A stretch of 64,000 nucleotides of DNA from Paludisphaera rhizosphaerae (lineage in GTDB: Bacteria > Planctomycetota > Planctomycetia > Isosphaerales > Isosphaeraceae): contig NZ_JAALCR010000026.1 of assembly GCF_011065895.1 (NCBI RefSeq), forward strand, positions 26,587-90,586. Direction: 5' to 3'. The notes under the pieces were generated by a model, which made no database searches, was not told the DNA's origin, and worked only from the letters and a program-made list of their open reading frames with translations. Both the position numbers and the translations under genes were made by a program. Positions 1 through 8,989 of the stretch are shown here, one piece after another; the first letter of the stretch is position 1, and every line of letters starts with the position of its first letter.

Positions 1-61
1 AGGACGGCGGAAGCCGACGGCTTCACCTCGTCCGGGAAACTAGACGAAGGGAGCGACGATC

Positions 62-310
62 ATGATCGCTCAAGACCTGGAGCGAGGGCGGCCGGATCTT
101 GCGGCCGCGTCACGATCGATCCAAGCTTCGACTTCGAATGACGCTCGGGGCTTTCACGTCGGCGTCCGCTGCGTGCACGTCGGCCTGGCGATCCTCCTGC
201 TCCCCGCGCTCGCGACGGTGCTCGTCGTCGGCGGGCTTGGGGCCGGGGCGATCAAAATGGCTGCGGTCGTGAGCCGCGTCGTGCATAAGGAGCGGTCTTC
301 GACGCTCTGA
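62..310 (+). CDS. small hypothetical membrane protein
   Basis: An 82-residue open frame starting with ATG after a GGGAGCGA-like ribosome site about 6 bases upstream. The only recognisable feature is one hydrophobic stretch at about residues 41-66 (Leu/Val/Ala-rich), so it would be a single-pass membrane peptide with a short basic C-terminus. It ends 3 bases before the stop of the convergent EpsI-like gene. I recognise no family. The frame could be fortuitous in GC-rich DNA; the ribosome site and the hydrophobic helix are the only support. Confidence 0.4.
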   Translation: MIAQDLERGRPDLAAASRSIQASTSNDARGFHVGVRCVHVGLAILLLPALATVLVVGGLGAGAIKMAAVVSRVVHKERSSTL

Positions 311-313
311 ACG

Positions 314-1090
314 TTATCGAGCGGCGACCTCGGTCCCATTCCCGGTTCGCGCCTTTGAGTCGATCTCGGCGGCCAGCGCGCTGAGCAAGTCGTTGCACGC
401 CTCGTCGGGGGGCTCGGAGGATTTGATCGTACGCTGAACCTGGACCTTGAACATCCCCGGGTTGTACCGGAAGAGTTTCCAACGCCCTCCCATGGAGGGA
501 TCCCAGGTTCCAGCGTTTCGGAACGAGTAGTAGACGTCATGGAAGACGTTCATTCCACCCTCGATGCGGCTGAACACTCCCGCACGGAAGGGAATGGGAG
601 GGGCTGACTCGTTCGCGCCGGCGATCATCACAGTCCGAGGGACGGATACCGCCTTGCCCCCGGTGGCCGGGTAGCAGACCTCAGGCGTATGGCCCCAGAC
701 CAGCTCCGCGAGGCCGTAGAGCACCAGGACGGTGGCAGTCTCCCCCGTTCGCTGGTTTTCATAGTTGCGCACGATATGGTCGCTCGACCCGGCGATCCTT
801 GCGATCTCGGGATCGAGAGTGGCTTCCGCCCCTTCGATCATCCGCCAATCCCCCAGAATCTTGGGGATGTCTTTCAGCGGAAACGGGGATTCCTTCTCCC
901 GAGTCAGGATGGAGGCGAACTGGAATTCCCGCCAGTATCGTACCGCTCCAGAGACTCCGAGCAGCAAGCAGATCATCGCCAACCAGCGCACGTCGAGCTT
1001 CCAGGCGGAAGAACGACTGGCGGTCTGGGGACGTCGGACCACTGACTCGGAGTGGCTCGCGGCCGGTTGATCGACCAGGGCGTTTTCCAT
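314..1090 (-). CDS. exosortase-associated EpsI-like protein
   Basis: A 258-residue protein of the EpsI family, which accompanies exosortases in exopolysaccharide export and PEP-CTERM-type protein sorting. Visible marks are an N-terminal transmembrane helix at about residues 34-51, LGDWR at 79-83, the DHIVRNY segment at 104-110 and HTPEVCYPATG at 134-144 with the family cysteine at 139. The rest should be extracytoplasmic. The start is supported by GAGGAG seven bases upstream of the ATG. No exosortase gene lies beside it: the neighbours are a divergent carbamoyltransferase and a short convergent frame. Whether it belongs to the planctomycete XrtU group cannot be decided here. Confidence 0.82.
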   Translation of the reverse strand: MENALVDQPAASHSESVVRRPQTASRSSAWKLDVRWLAMICLLLGVSGAVRYWREFQFASILTREKESPFPLKDIPKILGDWRMIEGAEATLDPEIARIAGSSDHIVRNYENQRTGETATVLVLYGLAELVWGHTPEVCYPATGGKAVSVPRTVMIAGANESAPPIPFRAGVFSRIEGGMNVFHDVYYSFRNAGTWDPSMGGRWKLFRYNPGMFKVQVQRTIKSSEPPDEACNDLLSALAAEIDSKARTGNGTEVAAR

Positions 1091-1405
1091 GAGCTCTCCT
1101 CGGTGCCTGGGAGGGGGCGGGCCAGTTGCGGGTGATGCCGTGGATGCGCTCCACCCATTATTATGACATCACGAAGACGACGCCTTCAAGACTGCGCCGA
1201 CCCTGAAAACCACGAAAGTCTATATAAAAACCAAGTAGGTCCGGAATCGCCGTCCGTCCAGCGGCGGCCTGCTCGGCGCGAGGACCGCGCCGGCCGGCCT
1301 CGCCAGGATTGGACGCTCGTGATAACCTGGGAATCGCCGGTATACAGGAGGGGGGGCGGGAGGCCCGCCGCCCGGCTCGCTCGAGAAACAGGGACGAGGA
1401 CGAGC
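1091..1405. promoter_or_regulatory. divergent intergenic region, EpsI-like / carbamoyltransferase
   Basis: A 315-base gap between two divergent genes, so it must hold both promoters. An open frame reaches upstream of the carbamoyltransferase ATG through this region, but its residues do not resemble the family. An AT-rich stretch (TATATAAAAA at 1221-1230) stands out in otherwise GC-rich DNA and is a possible plus-strand promoter element. No clear -35 partner was found. Confidence 0.3.
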
Positions 1406-3262
1406 ATGACGGCGATCCTGGGGGTTTCCGCGTTCTACCACGACAGCGCCGCCGCTCTGGTGGTGGACGGCCGGATCGCCGCCGCCGCCCAGGAGGAGCG
1501 GTTCACGCGCATCAAGCACGACGCCGCGTTTCCCACGAGGGCCGTCGCGTATTGTCTCGAGGCCGCCGGCCTGAGTCCGGCCGACGTCGATTACGTCGTC
1601 TTCTACGACAAGCCGCTCACGAAGTTCGAACGGCTTCTCGAGACCTATCTGGCCTACGCACCCGCCGGCTTCAAGAGCTTCCGTTTGGCCATCCCGCTCT
1701 GGCTGAAGGACAAGCTTCACATGCGGCGGATGATCCGGGAGGCCCTGGGCCTCGGCTGTCGCGCCCGCTTGGTCTTCACCGACCACCACGAGAGCCACGC
1801 CGCCAGCGCCTTCTTTCCGAGCCCCTTCGACCGCGCCGCGATCCTCACCCTCGACGGCGTCGGCGAGTGGAGCACGACGACCGTGGGCGTCGGCGAGGGC
1901 TCGCGGATCGATCTGCTCGAGCACATCGCCTTTCCGCACTCGCTGGGCCTGCTGTACTCGGCGTTCACCTACTACTGCGGGTTCAAGGTCAACAGCGGCG
2001 AATACAAGCTGATGGGCCTGGCCCCTTATGGTCGGCCCATCTATAAGGATGCGATCCTCGATCGCCTGATGGACCTCAAGCCCGACGGCAGCTTTCGGCT
2101 GGACATGGATTACTTCCAGTACTGCCAGGGGCTGACCATGACCAACGCCCGGTTCGATGAGCTGTTCGGCGGCCCGCCGCGGTCGCCGGAGTCGAACCTC
2201 GAACAGCGGCACATGGACCTGGCGGCGAGCATCCAGTGGGTGACGGAGGAGGTCGTCCTCCGGATCGGCCGCGAGGCGCACCGGAAGACGGGGGCGAACA
2301 ACCTCGTGATGGCGGGCGGCGTGGCCCTCAACTGCGTGGCCAACGGTCGGCTCCTCCGCGAAGGGCCTTTCGACGACATCTGGATCCAGCCCGCGGCCGG
2401 CGACGCCGGTGGGGCGCTCGGTGGGGCGCTCTTCGTCTGGCATCAACTACTGGAGAAGCCTCGTGAGCCCCACGGCCGCGACTCCCAGCAGGGGAGTTTC
2501 CTGGGCCCTCGGTTCACGAACGAGGAGATCGGCCGGTTCCTGGCGGGGCAGGGGGTGGACGCGGCTCCCTGTGAAACCGAGGCCGAGCTTTGCGAGCAGG
2601 TCGCCGGTCACCTCGCCGACGACAAGATCGTCGGCTGGTTTCACGGCCGGATGGAGTTCGGCCCGCGCTCGCTGGGCGCCCGCAGCATCATCGGCGATCC
2701 CCGATCGCCCGCCATGCAGGCGACGATGAACCTCAAGATCAAGTTCCGCGAGAGCTTCCGCCCCTTCGCACCGGCCGTCCTCCGCGAGCGCGCCTCCGAC
2801 TGGTTCGAGATCGACCCGGAGCACGAGAGCCCCTACATGCTCCTCGTCGCCCCGGTGCGTGAGGATCGCCGCACGCCGATCGACGCCGAGGCTCTCAGGA
2901 CGATGCAGGACGATCCCGACCTCCGACGGCGGGTCAACGTGGTCCGCTCCGAGGTGCCGGCGATTACGCACGTCGACTACAGCGCGCGGCTTCAGACCGT
3001 CGACGAGGAACGCAACCCTCAGTTCCACAGGCTCATCGAGGCTTTCGAGCGGCTCACCGGCTGCCCGATTCTGGTCAACACCAGCTTCAACGTTCGCGGC
3101 GAGCCCATCGTCTGCACGCCCGAGGACGCCTACCGCTGCTTCCTGGCCACCGACATGGACGTCCTCGTCCTGGAGGACTACGTGATCGTCAAGGACGACG
3201 CCGCGCGGAAGGCCGGCGCGAGCGTCCGCGAACGGTATCTCTCCCAGTTTCAGCTCGACTGA
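1406..3262 (+). CDS. NodU/CmcH-family carbamoyltransferase
   Basis: A 618-residue carbamoyltransferase of the NodU/CmcH/TobZ type, which moves a carbamoyl group from carbamoyl phosphate, via a carbamoyl-adenylate, onto a sugar or other hydroxyl. The N-terminal Kae1/ASKHA-like fold shows YHDSAA (11-16), QEERFTRIKHD (29-39) and the metal-site motif DHHESHAAS (about 126-134). The C-terminal YrdC-like domain begins near GWFHGRMEFGPRSLGARS (about 410) and contains LVNTSFNVRGEPIVCTP. I chose the ATG at 1406 because the family homology starts there and AGGGACGAGGA lies just upstream. It heads a short operon with SxtJ and DUF5989 genes, a set usually found in polysaccharide or natural-product loci. 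The acceptor is unknown. Confidence 0.9.
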   Translation: MTAILGVSAFYHDSAAALVVDGRIAAAAQEERFTRIKHDAAFPTRAVAYCLEAAGLSPADVDYVVFYDKPLTKFERLLETYLAYAPAGFKSFRLAIPLWLKDKLHMRRMIREALGLGCRARLVFTDHHESHAASAFFPSPFDRAAILTLDGVGEWSTTTVGVGEGSRIDLLEHIAFPHSLGLLYSAFTYYCGFKVNSGEYKLMGLAPYGRPIYKDAILDRLMDLKPDGSFRLDMDYFQYCQGLTMTNARFDELFGGPPRSPESNLEQRHMDLAASIQWVTEEVVLRIGREAHRKTGANNLVMAGGVALNCVANGRLLREGPFDDIWIQPAAGDAGGALGGALFVWHQLLEKPREPHGRDSQQGSFLGPRFTNEEIGRFLAGQGVDAAPCETEAELCEQVAGHLADDKIVGWFHGRMEFGPRSLGARSIIGDPRSPAMQATMNLKIKFRESFRPFAPAVLRERASDWFEIDPEHESPYMLLVAPVREDRRTPIDAEALRTMQDDPDLRRRVNVVRSEVPAITHVDYSARLQTVDEERNPQFHRLIEAFERLTGCPILVNTSFNVRGEPIVCTPEDAYRCFLATDMDVLVLEDYVIVKDDAARKAGASVRERYLSQFQLD

Positions 3263-3280
3263 CGAGACGAGGACGCCCGC

Positions 3281-3697
3281 ATGCAGTGGTCCGACATCAA
3301 GTTCGACCCGACGCTGAAGACGCTCCGGCAGTTCGCCGCGATCGGTTTCGTCTTCTTCGGGGGGCTCGCCCTGCACCAGGGGCTTTACCGAGGCCGCACG
3401 ACGGTCGCCATGGTCCTGGGCGGGGTCGCCCTGGTCATGGGCCTGCTGGGACTGGTCGCCCCGGCTCTGCTGAGGCCGATCTACGTCGCCTGGATGGTTC
3501 TAGCCTTCCCGATCGGCTGGACGGTCTCGCTGTTGACCCTGGCTGTCATGTATTACGGGCTGTTCACGCCGCTGGCCCTGCTGTTCCGGCTAATCGGCCG
3601 CGACCCGCTCGACCGTCGATTCGAGCCGGCCGCCGAAACGTACTGGACTCCCAAGACGACCCCCACGGATCCCCGCCGCTACTTCAAGCAGTTCTGA
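3281..3697 (+). CDS. sxtJ: SxtJ-family membrane protein
   Basis: A 138-residue membrane protein 18 bases after the carbamoyltransferase. It starts with a short amphipathic segment (DIKFDPTLKTLRQF), followed by about three to four hydrophobic segments between residues 18 and 105. It ends in the polar tail typical of the family (RDPLDRRFEP..TYW..K). SxtJ proteins were named from the saxitoxin cluster, but most sit next to NodU-like carbamoyltransferases in polysaccharide loci; their biochemical role is unknown. Same operon as the flanking genes. Confidence 0.8.
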   Translation: MQWSDIKFDPTLKTLRQFAAIGFVFFGGLALHQGLYRGRTTVAMVLGGVALVMGLLGLVAPALLRPIYVAWMVLAFPIGWTVSLLTLAVMYYGLFTPLALLFRLIGRDPLDRRFEPAAETYWTPKTTPTDPRRYFKQF

Positions 3698-3705
3698 GGC
3701 CGACC

Positions 3706-3909
3706 ATGTCCGAAGCCCCGCGCCGAACCGAATTTGAGAAGGCCGCCGCCGAAGGCGAGGGCGAAAGCCTCGTCGCCGAGTTCCTGGCCTTCCTTGGAGA
3801 GAACAAGAAGTGGTGGCTGATGCCGATCGTGGTCGTGATGCTCTTGCTGGGCGTCCTGATCTGGCTCTCCAGCACGGCCGCCGCCCCGTTCATCTACACT
3901 CTCTTCTGA
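3706..3909 (+). CDS. DUF5989 family small membrane protein
   Basis: A 67-residue protein with an acidic N-terminus (about 1-30), the motif FLAFLGENKKWWLMPI and one transmembrane helix at about 40-60, ending FIYTLF. This pattern matches DUF5989 proteins, which regularly follow SxtJ. The start at 3706 lies 8 bases after the SxtJ stop; a longer frame upstream overlaps SxtJ and is not supported. It probably acts with SxtJ and the carbamoyltransferase at the membrane; function unknown. Confidence 0.75.
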   Translation: MSEAPRRTEFEKAAAEGEGESLVAEFLAFLGENKKWWLMPIVVVMLLLGVLIWLSSTAAAPFIYTLF

Positions 3910-3913
3910 GCCG

Positions 3914-4471
3914 ATGCCCAGCGAACGCGAGAAGATGCTGGCCGGGGAGTTGTACGACCCGGCCGACCCCGAGCTGGTCGCGGCGCGCGAGCGAGCCCGC
4001 GACCTTTGCTGGGCCCTCAACGCCACGCGAGACGCCGACGCCGACGAGCGTCGGCGAATCCTCCGCGAGTTGTTCGGGGCCGGTGGGGATACCGTTGGGA
4101 TGCAGCCGCCGTTCTTCTGCGACTACGGTTCGAACATCCGTATGGGAGAGCGGGTCTTCTTCAACTTCAACTGTGTCGTGCTGGACGTCGCCGAGGTCCG
4201 CATCGGCTCGTACACGATGTTCGGCCCCTCGGTCCAGATCTACACGGCGATGCACCCGATGGACGCCGCCGCTCGTCGCCTGCGCGAGTACGCTCGCCCG
4301 GTGTCGATCGGCGAGGACGTCTGGGTCGGCGGCGCGGCGGTGATCTGCCCGGGGGTGACGATCGGCTCGCGGTCGGTGATCGGCGCCGGCAGCGTCGTCA
4401 CCCGCGACGTCCCCGAGGGCGTCTTCGCCGCGGGCAATCCCTGCCGCGTCATCCGGCCGATCGAGGGCTGA
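3914..4471 (+). CDS. maltose/galactoside-type sugar O-acetyltransferase
   Basis: A 185-residue left-handed beta-helix acyltransferase of the Maa/LacA/NodL group, which transfers acetyl from acetyl-CoA to a sugar hydroxyl. The N-terminal helical segment (MLAGELYDPADPEL) is the family's substrate-side domain. Hexapeptide repeats run from about 74 to 180. The catalytic histidine is His114 in YTAMHP, and NFN at 84-86 lines the active site. It starts 4 bases after the DUF5989 gene, so it is probably co-transcribed and may decorate the same glycan. Its stop (TGA, ending at 4471) directly abuts the stop of the convergent DUF1697 gene, with no room for a terminator. Confidence 0.87.
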   Translation: MPSEREKMLAGELYDPADPELVAARERARDLCWALNATRDADADERRRILRELFGAGGDTVGMQPPFFCDYGSNIRMGERVFFNFNCVVLDVAEVRIGSYTMFGPSVQIYTAMHPMDAAARRLREYARPVSIGEDVWVGGAAVICPGVTIGSRSVIGAGSVVTRDVPEGVFAAGNPCRVIRPIEG

Positions 4472-5059
4472 TCAGTCCTCGACGGCTGCGGCCAGGTCGC
4501 GGAGCGTTTCCATCGTCCGCCAGTTCCGCATGGTCATCGGGACGCCGGCCGCTTTCTCCATCCCCTCGGCGAACTTCGAGCGGCCGAGGCCGTCGGGGGC
4601 GTGGAGATACACGACGTCGCCTCGGATCTCGAACGCCTCGCGTCCTTTGGCCTTGGCCAGCAGCGCCGCCATACGCTCCGCGTCCGGGGTGCCGAGGCAA
4701 ATGCCGACGTGGACCGTTTTCGGGTCTTCCGCGGCGGGCTCCGAGTAAGGATTGCCCGCCACGATCTCGGACCACCGAGTCGCATCGACGAGCATGACCC
4801 GCGACGAGAACCCGAAATCGCGGGCGAACTCCACGGCGCAGGCCTTGGCGACCTCTTCGATCGGCCCGTCGGCCGCGAAGACGACGTTGCCGCTCTGGAT
4901 GTAGGTCTTCACGCCGCGGTGTCCAAGCCGCTCGTGCATGGAGCGCAGGGACTCCATCTTCACGGCGTTATTGCCGCCGACGTTGATACCCCGATACAGC
5001 GCGACGAGGACGGTCCGAGAGTTCGGGCCGTCCTCGCCGGTGCGGCTGATCTGGGTCAC
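4472..5059 (-). CDS. DUF1697 domain-containing protein
   Basis: A 195-residue soluble protein of the DUF1697 family. Characteristic segments are the N-terminal [21 protein letters not shown], the YIQSGNVVF strand, a central NPYSE segment and the C-terminal [11 protein letters not shown]. Members are small cytoplasmic alpha/beta proteins of unknown biochemical function. The ATG overlaps the gpmA stop by four bases, so it is translationally coupled to and transcribed with gpmA. Confidence 0.85.
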   Translation of the reverse strand: MTQISRTGEDGPNSRTVLVALYRGINVGGNNAVKMESLRSMHERLGHRGVKTYIQSGNVVFAADGPIEEVAKACAVEFARDFGFSSRVMLVDATRWSEIVAGNPYSEPAAEDPKTVHVGICLGTPDAERMAALLAKAKGREAFEIRGDVVYLHAPDGLGRSKFAEGMEKAAGVPMTMRNWRTMETLRDLAAAVED

Positions 5060-5802
5060 TTCGCCTTGCCCTGGGCGGCGACCGCGGCGGCCTTCTTGGC
5101 GATCTCGTCCTGGTCGCCCAGGTAGTAGTTCTTGATCGGCTTGAGGTCGTCGGTCAGCTCATAAACGAGCGGGATGCCCGTCGGGATGTTGAGGCCGACG
5201 ATGTCGTCGTCGGAGATCCCGTCGAGGTACTTCACCAGCGCCCGGAGGCTGTTGCCGTGGGCGGCGATGATGACCCGCTTCCCGGACTTGATGGCCGGGG
5301 CGATCGTCTCGTTCCAGTAGGGGAGGACCCGTGCGACCGTGTCCTTGAGGCACTCGGTCTTGGGGAGCTCAGCCTTGGTCAGTCCGGCGTAACGGGGGTC
5401 GGTGCCGGGATAGCGGGGGTCGGACTCCTCCAGGGCCGGCGGAGGCGTGTCGTAGCTGCGGCGCCATACGAGGACCTGCTCATCGCCGTACTTGGCGGCC
5501 GTCTGGGCCTTGTTCAGCCCCTGGAGCGCCCCGTAGTGCCGCTCGTTGAGCCGCCACGTCTTGAAGACCGGGAGCCACATCTGGTCCAGCTCGTCGAGCG
5601 TGTACCAGAGGGTGCGGATCGCCCGCTTGAGGACCGACGTGTAGGCCACGTCGAACGCGAACCCCTCCGCCTTGAGCACCTCGCCGGCCTTCTTGGCCTC
5701 GACCTTCCCCTGATCCGACAGGTCGACGTCGTACCAGCCGGTGAACAGGTTCTCTTTGTTCCAGATGCTTTCGCCGTGGCGCAACAGGACGATCTTGGGC
5801 AT
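5056..5802 (-). CDS. gpmA: 2,3-bisphosphoglycerate-dependent phosphoglycerate mutase
   Basis: A 248-residue cofactor-dependent phosphoglycerate mutase interconverting 3- and 2-phosphoglycerate in glycolysis. The phosphohistidine motif [10 protein letters not shown] has His9. The ERHYGALQG segment carries the acid/base glutamate, and the second histidine is in [16 protein letters not shown]. The length matches the family. It is first in a two-gene minus-strand operon with the DUF1697 gene. The C-terminal Ala/Lys-rich tail ([14 protein letters not shown]) is slightly longer than usual. High confidence. Confidence 0.96.
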   Translation of the reverse strand: MPKIVLLRHGESIWNKENLFTGWYDVDLSDQGKVEAKKAGEVLKAEGFAFDVAYTSVLKRAIRTLWYTLDELDQMWLPVFKTWRLNERHYGALQGLNKAQTAAKYGDEQVLVWRRSYDTPPPALEESDPRYPGTDPRYAGLTKAELPKTECLKDTVARVLPYWNETIAPAIKSGKRVIIAAHGNSLRALVKYLDGISDDDIVGLNIPTGIPLVYELTDDLKPIKNYYLGDQDEIAKKAAAVAAQGKAK

Positions 5803-5817
5803 CGCTTCTCCTCAATT

Positions 5818-5859
5818 GGGACAATCGGCGGCGGAGGCCGCTCACCGCCCTATTGTCCC
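5818..5859. promoter_or_regulatory. inverted repeat upstream of gpmA
   Basis: GGGACAAT at 5818-5825 is exactly complementary to ATTGTCCC at 5852-5859, and GGCGG/CCGCC pairs further inside. The structure sits 16 bases upstream of the gpmA start codon, so it could be an operator or a leader hairpin. No bound factor can be named. Confidence 0.35.
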
Positions 5860-6604
5860 CGTCACCCGGACCCTGGTCAACGCGACCGCCCGTCGCATCG
5901 GATTGAGGCTCACCCTCGACGGATATCAACTCCCCTTCGATGGCTTCGCTTTGGGTTCGATCGGCTTGAGCAGCCTCCCGGAATCAGGTCGCAATGACTT
6001 GTAAGCAAACGTGTTGCGCTGTTGGGTCAGTCGCTTCGTTCGGCGAGAAACCGGAGGACTCGCTCCCGCCTCATCCTGAGAAAACCTCCGGTCGGGCGGC
6101 TCTTCCAGGCAAGCCTGTGGAGACGGCCGCGGAGCCGCCTGCGCCTGGGCTCGGCGATTCTCACAATCCAACCGAGATGTCAAAGATCCCGCACGCAGCG
6201 GTTCTCTCTATGGGGGAATGTACTCTCCAAACCTCATCGACAGCTGGAGTCCCGGCGTAATCAATACGATCGATCCAGACTTTCATTCAGCAACATAATT
6301 TCGATTATCGGACCCACTGGTAGCTTGGGATGTCGACCTAGATTAAGACCACCTTCGGACTGCCCATCCAGCAGTCCGCGTTCTGGTTGTCGCTCCAGAA
6401 GGCTGTCGGCGTTTGTAGGAGATAATGGGCGTTCTGCCCGGTAATCGGCACGAGGGCAAGGGGAAGATAAAGGGGTTTATCCTGCACAAAGCCTCCCGGC
6501 AATCTGCTCGGCCTGCTGACGTCCGCGTGGCGTCCTTGGGAGAGCTTCGCTTGAGCCCCCCCGCTCATCTATCCAAGTTCTGCTCGATGAGATGAAATGG
6601 CCCC
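5860..6604. other. gene-poor intergenic stretch
   Basis: About 745 bases with no convincing gene. The short open frames here have no recognisable residues, no good ribosome sites and overlap one another. Base composition is visibly more AT-rich than the flanks, especially 6240-6340. It must contain the promoter of the CDF transporter. It may be the remnant of a lost gene or insertion, but I see no terminal repeats or transposase fragments. Confidence 0.4.
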
Positions 6605-7519
6605 ATGAGCACTTCACCCAACACCGTCCCCTCTCGGAACGAAAGTCTCGCCTCGCCGGCCGAACGCGGCATGAAGGCCGCTTTGACGGGCCTCGGGGTC
6701 AACGCCGCGATGGTCACAGTCAAACTCCTGGCCGGAATCCTCGGCCACTCGTACGCCCTTGTGGCTGACGCCGTGGAATCGTCGACCGACATCTTTTCCT
6801 CGCTCATCGTTTGGGCTGGTCTGCGGGTCACCACGCGACCCGCAGACGAGGATTACCCCTACGGATATGGGAAGGCTGAGACACTCGCCGCCGCCATCGT
6901 TTCGCTCATGCTTCTCGGTGCAGCCCTCGGCATCGCCGTCGCCGCCGTTAGGGAGATACGGACGCCGCACCACATGCCCGCCCCGTTCACGCTCGCCGTC
7001 ATTGCCGTCGTCGTCGTGGTGAAAGAGGTGCTTTCGCGAAGAGTGCTGCGGGTCGGCGAGGAGACCGGAAGCACGGCGGTCAAGGCCGACGCCTGGCATC
7101 ACCGCAGCGACGCCCTGACCTCAGCCGCTGCGTTCATCGGAATCTCCGTCGCCCTCTGGGGTGGTCCAGGCTGGGAGTCGGCCGACGATTGGGCGGCCCT
7201 GGTCGCCTCCGGCATCATCGCCATCAACGGCTTCCTGCTGCTTCGTCCCGCTATCCGCGACCTTATGGACCGGATGCCTGAGGATTTCCCCACGGAGCGA
7301 ATCGCGGAAGCGGCCCGAGGCGTCGAAGGGGTCCGGTCCATCGAGAAACTACGAGTCCGAAGGCTCGGCACCGAATTCTTCGTCGACCTCCACGTCCAGG
7401 CGGACCGCATGATTCCCCTCTGGGAGGCTCATGTGATGAGCGGCAAGGTCAAAGGAGCCATCCGCTCGGCCGTCCCCAACGTGGCCGGAGTCCTCGTGCA
7501 TATGGAACCGTTCGATTGA
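6605..7519 (+). CDS. cation diffusion facilitator (CDF) metal/proton antiporter
   Basis: A 304-residue CDF-family exporter of divalent metals (Zn2+, Co2+, Fe2+, Mn2+ or Cd2+) using the proton gradient. Six membrane helices span about 28-225. The transport site is formed by VADAVESSTD (Asp55, Asp62; Glu58 where His is often found) in helix 2 and by WHHRSDALTS (His and Asp) in helix 5. The PYGYGK loop at 85-90 and the C-terminal ferredoxin-like dimerisation domain (about 230-304, FFVDLHVQAD) are typical. Substrate cannot be fixed. Its ribosome site is weak. It is followed 15 bases later by a small membrane protein, probably co-transcribed. Confidence 0.92.
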   Translation: MSTSPNTVPSRNESLASPAERGMKAALTGLGVNAAMVTVKLLAGILGHSYALVADAVESSTDIFSSLIVWAGLRVTTRPADEDYPYGYGKAETLAAAIVSLMLLGAALGIAVAAVREIRTPHHMPAPFTLAVIAVVVVVKEVLSRRVLRVGEETGSTAVKADAWHHRSDALTSAAAFIGISVALWGGPGWESADDWAALVASGIIAINGFLLLRPAIRDLMDRMPEDFPTERIAEAARGVEGVRSIEKLRVRRLGTEFFVDLHVQADRMIPLWEAHVMSGKVKGAIRSAVPNVAGVLVHMEPFD

Positions 7520-7534
7520 CCGTAGGAGGTCGAA

Positions 7535-8032
7535 GTGACTCGTTACCGAATCTCGCTCGGCTGGCTCATGCTCGCTATCGCCCTAATCGGGTTTCATCTC
7601 GCGGTCGTCTGTTCCTCTTCTCCGCCTCTTGGTCTGGGCAACCTAGAAGTCGGCCTGTTGCCGAGCGTCACCGTTCTGGCCATCTCACTTATGTCTGTGT
7701 CGACGAACGGGCGACGCGGGGAACAAGGCCGGACCTTCGTCAGGGGCTTCGCGGCGTCTCTTGCGGTCACGGTCTGCATCTATCTTGTCTGCTGCCTGAC
7801 GACCCCTGAACTCGTGAGGCGGTCCGTCGTGTACTACATCAACGAGATTGAGCCGAGCCTTTATGACGCCGACCTGGGCGAGGTCTATCGGTTGAGCCTG
7901 GAAGTCCAAGGATTGGTCCTCGGTTCGCCGCAACTGCTCGTTGCACTGGCCGGGGGGACGGTGGCGATGGGCATCGCGAGAGCGAGACGGAATGCGGCCG
8001 TTGCGACGGACCGGCGACTGGCCCCACGGTGA
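7535..8032 (+). CDS. hypothetical membrane protein
   Basis: A 165-residue protein of no recognised family, starting with GTG behind a perfect AGGAGGT at 7524-7530, which decides the start. Hydrophobic segments lie at about 8-27, 40-55, 70-88 and 130-148. The N-terminal RISLGWLMLAIALIGF pattern resembles short planctomycete membrane proteins often annotated only as hypothetical. It follows the CDF exporter by 15 bases on the same strand, so a linked role is possible but unproven. Confidence 0.65.
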   Translation: MTRYRISLGWLMLAIALIGFHLAVVCSSSPPLGLGNLEVGLLPSVTVLAISLMSVSTNGRRGEQGRTFVRGFAASLAVTVCIYLVCCLTTPELVRRSVVYYINEIEPSLYDADLGEVYRLSLEVQGLVLGSPQLLVALAGGTVAMGIARARRNAAVATDRRLAPR

Positions 8033-8089
8033 AATGGGCCGACCGAATAAGGCCACTTATCAGACGATTCCTCTGACGTCACCGATCGT

Positions 8090-8989
8090 TCAAATCCGCC
8101 GAGCCAGGTCGCCTTTCAGTCTGAGGACGGCGACTTCCTTCGCCTTCGCTTCGACCTCCACCGTTACGTCGAGGCTTCGCCAGCAGTCGGGGAAGTCGGT
8201 CGTGTCGATGAAGTCGTGGTGGCGTTCGGGGCGGGCTCCGGTCCAGCCGTCGATGGGGCTGGAGATGTGCAGGAGCGGCTCGCGGTTCCAGGTGGCGAGG
8301 GCGGCCGTCGTGGCCTCCTCGACGGACAGGCCGTCGGGGCGGCAACGGTGGTGGTGGACGTCGTAGACGAGCGGCACTCCGGTTGAGCGACAGACGGGCA
8401 GCAGGTCGGCCGGGGTGAAGACGCGGTCGTCGTTCTCGACGGTCAGGCGCTCGCGGGCTCGGGGAGATAGGCGGTCCAGGGCCCTGGCGAAATCAGCCAG
8501 CGCAGTCGGCTTGTCGCCGAACGCCCCGCCGCCGTGGACGTTGATCACGTCGGCCCCAATCCATTCGGCGACCTCGGCCTGATACTCAAGCTCGCGCAGC
8601 GAGGAGTCCACCACGTCCGCTCGCTTCGAGTTCAGGACGACGAACTGATCGGGATGGAAGCACGTCCGCAGGCCGTGGGCGCGGACGAAGTCGCCGCACT
8701 CCTTGAACCGGGCGACGACCTGGTCGGAGTTCGGCAGGTCTTCCACGTTGTAACCCAGCAGCGGGTGCGTCTTCAGCGGCAGGATCTGGCTGTTGACCCG
8801 GAAGCAGCCGATCCCATTCGCCGCGCAATACGTCAAGGCCGAGCGCAAAGACCCGGCGTTCGCCAGGCCGATCGCGGAGAGCTTCGCCAGGCCGGCCGCG
8901 CGGTCCAGCTTGCCGAGCGAGGCGGCCGTGGTCGTGGAGAACTTGATGGGCTCGTTGAGAAAGACGCAGCAGAGGCCGAACCGGATCAC
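8090..8989 (-). CDS. uvsE: UV DNA damage endonuclease UvsE/UvdE
   Basis: A 299-residue TIM-barrel endonuclease that nicks DNA 5' of UV photoproducts, in the alternative excision repair pathway. Family features are the N-terminal IRFGLCCVF strand, the [12 protein letters not shown] and [12 protein letters not shown] segments, and the metal-binding VENDDR and VYDVHHH motifs (Glu, Asp, His ligands). The open frame extends 80 codons further upstream, but that part is read inside the GH15 gene and looks like a shadow. The GTG at 8989 overlaps the GH15 stop as GTGA and fits the family start. It is the last gene of the minus-strand glucan operon, an unusual neighbour for a repair gene. Confidence 0.92.
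   Translation of the reverse strand: MIRFGLCCVFLNEPIKFSTTTAASLGKLDRAAGLAKLSAIGLANAGSLRSALTYCAANGIGCFRVNSQILPLKTHPLLGYNVEDLPNSDQVVARFKECGDFVRAHGLRTCFHPDQFVVLNSKRADVVDSSLRELEYQAEVAEWIGADVINVHGGGAFGDKPTALADFARALDRLSPRARERLTVENDDRVFTPADLLPVCRSTGVPLVYDVHHHRCRPDGLSVEEATTAALATWNREPLLHISSPIDGWTGARPERHHDFIDTTDFPDCWRSLDVTVEVEAKAKEVAVLRLKGDLARRI

Noticed and set aside
1163..1405. 81-codon N-terminal extension of the carbamoyltransferase
   Set aside because: Residues are Arg-rich and unlike the family; homology begins exactly at the ATG at 1406 with a good ribosome site.
1220..2446. 408-codon minus-strand open frame
   Set aside because: Opposite the carbamoyltransferase; composition typical of antisense GC-rich frames.
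5994..6568. Possible small genes in the gpmA-CDF gap
   Set aside because: No family resemblance, no ribosome sites, mutually overlapping frames on both strands.
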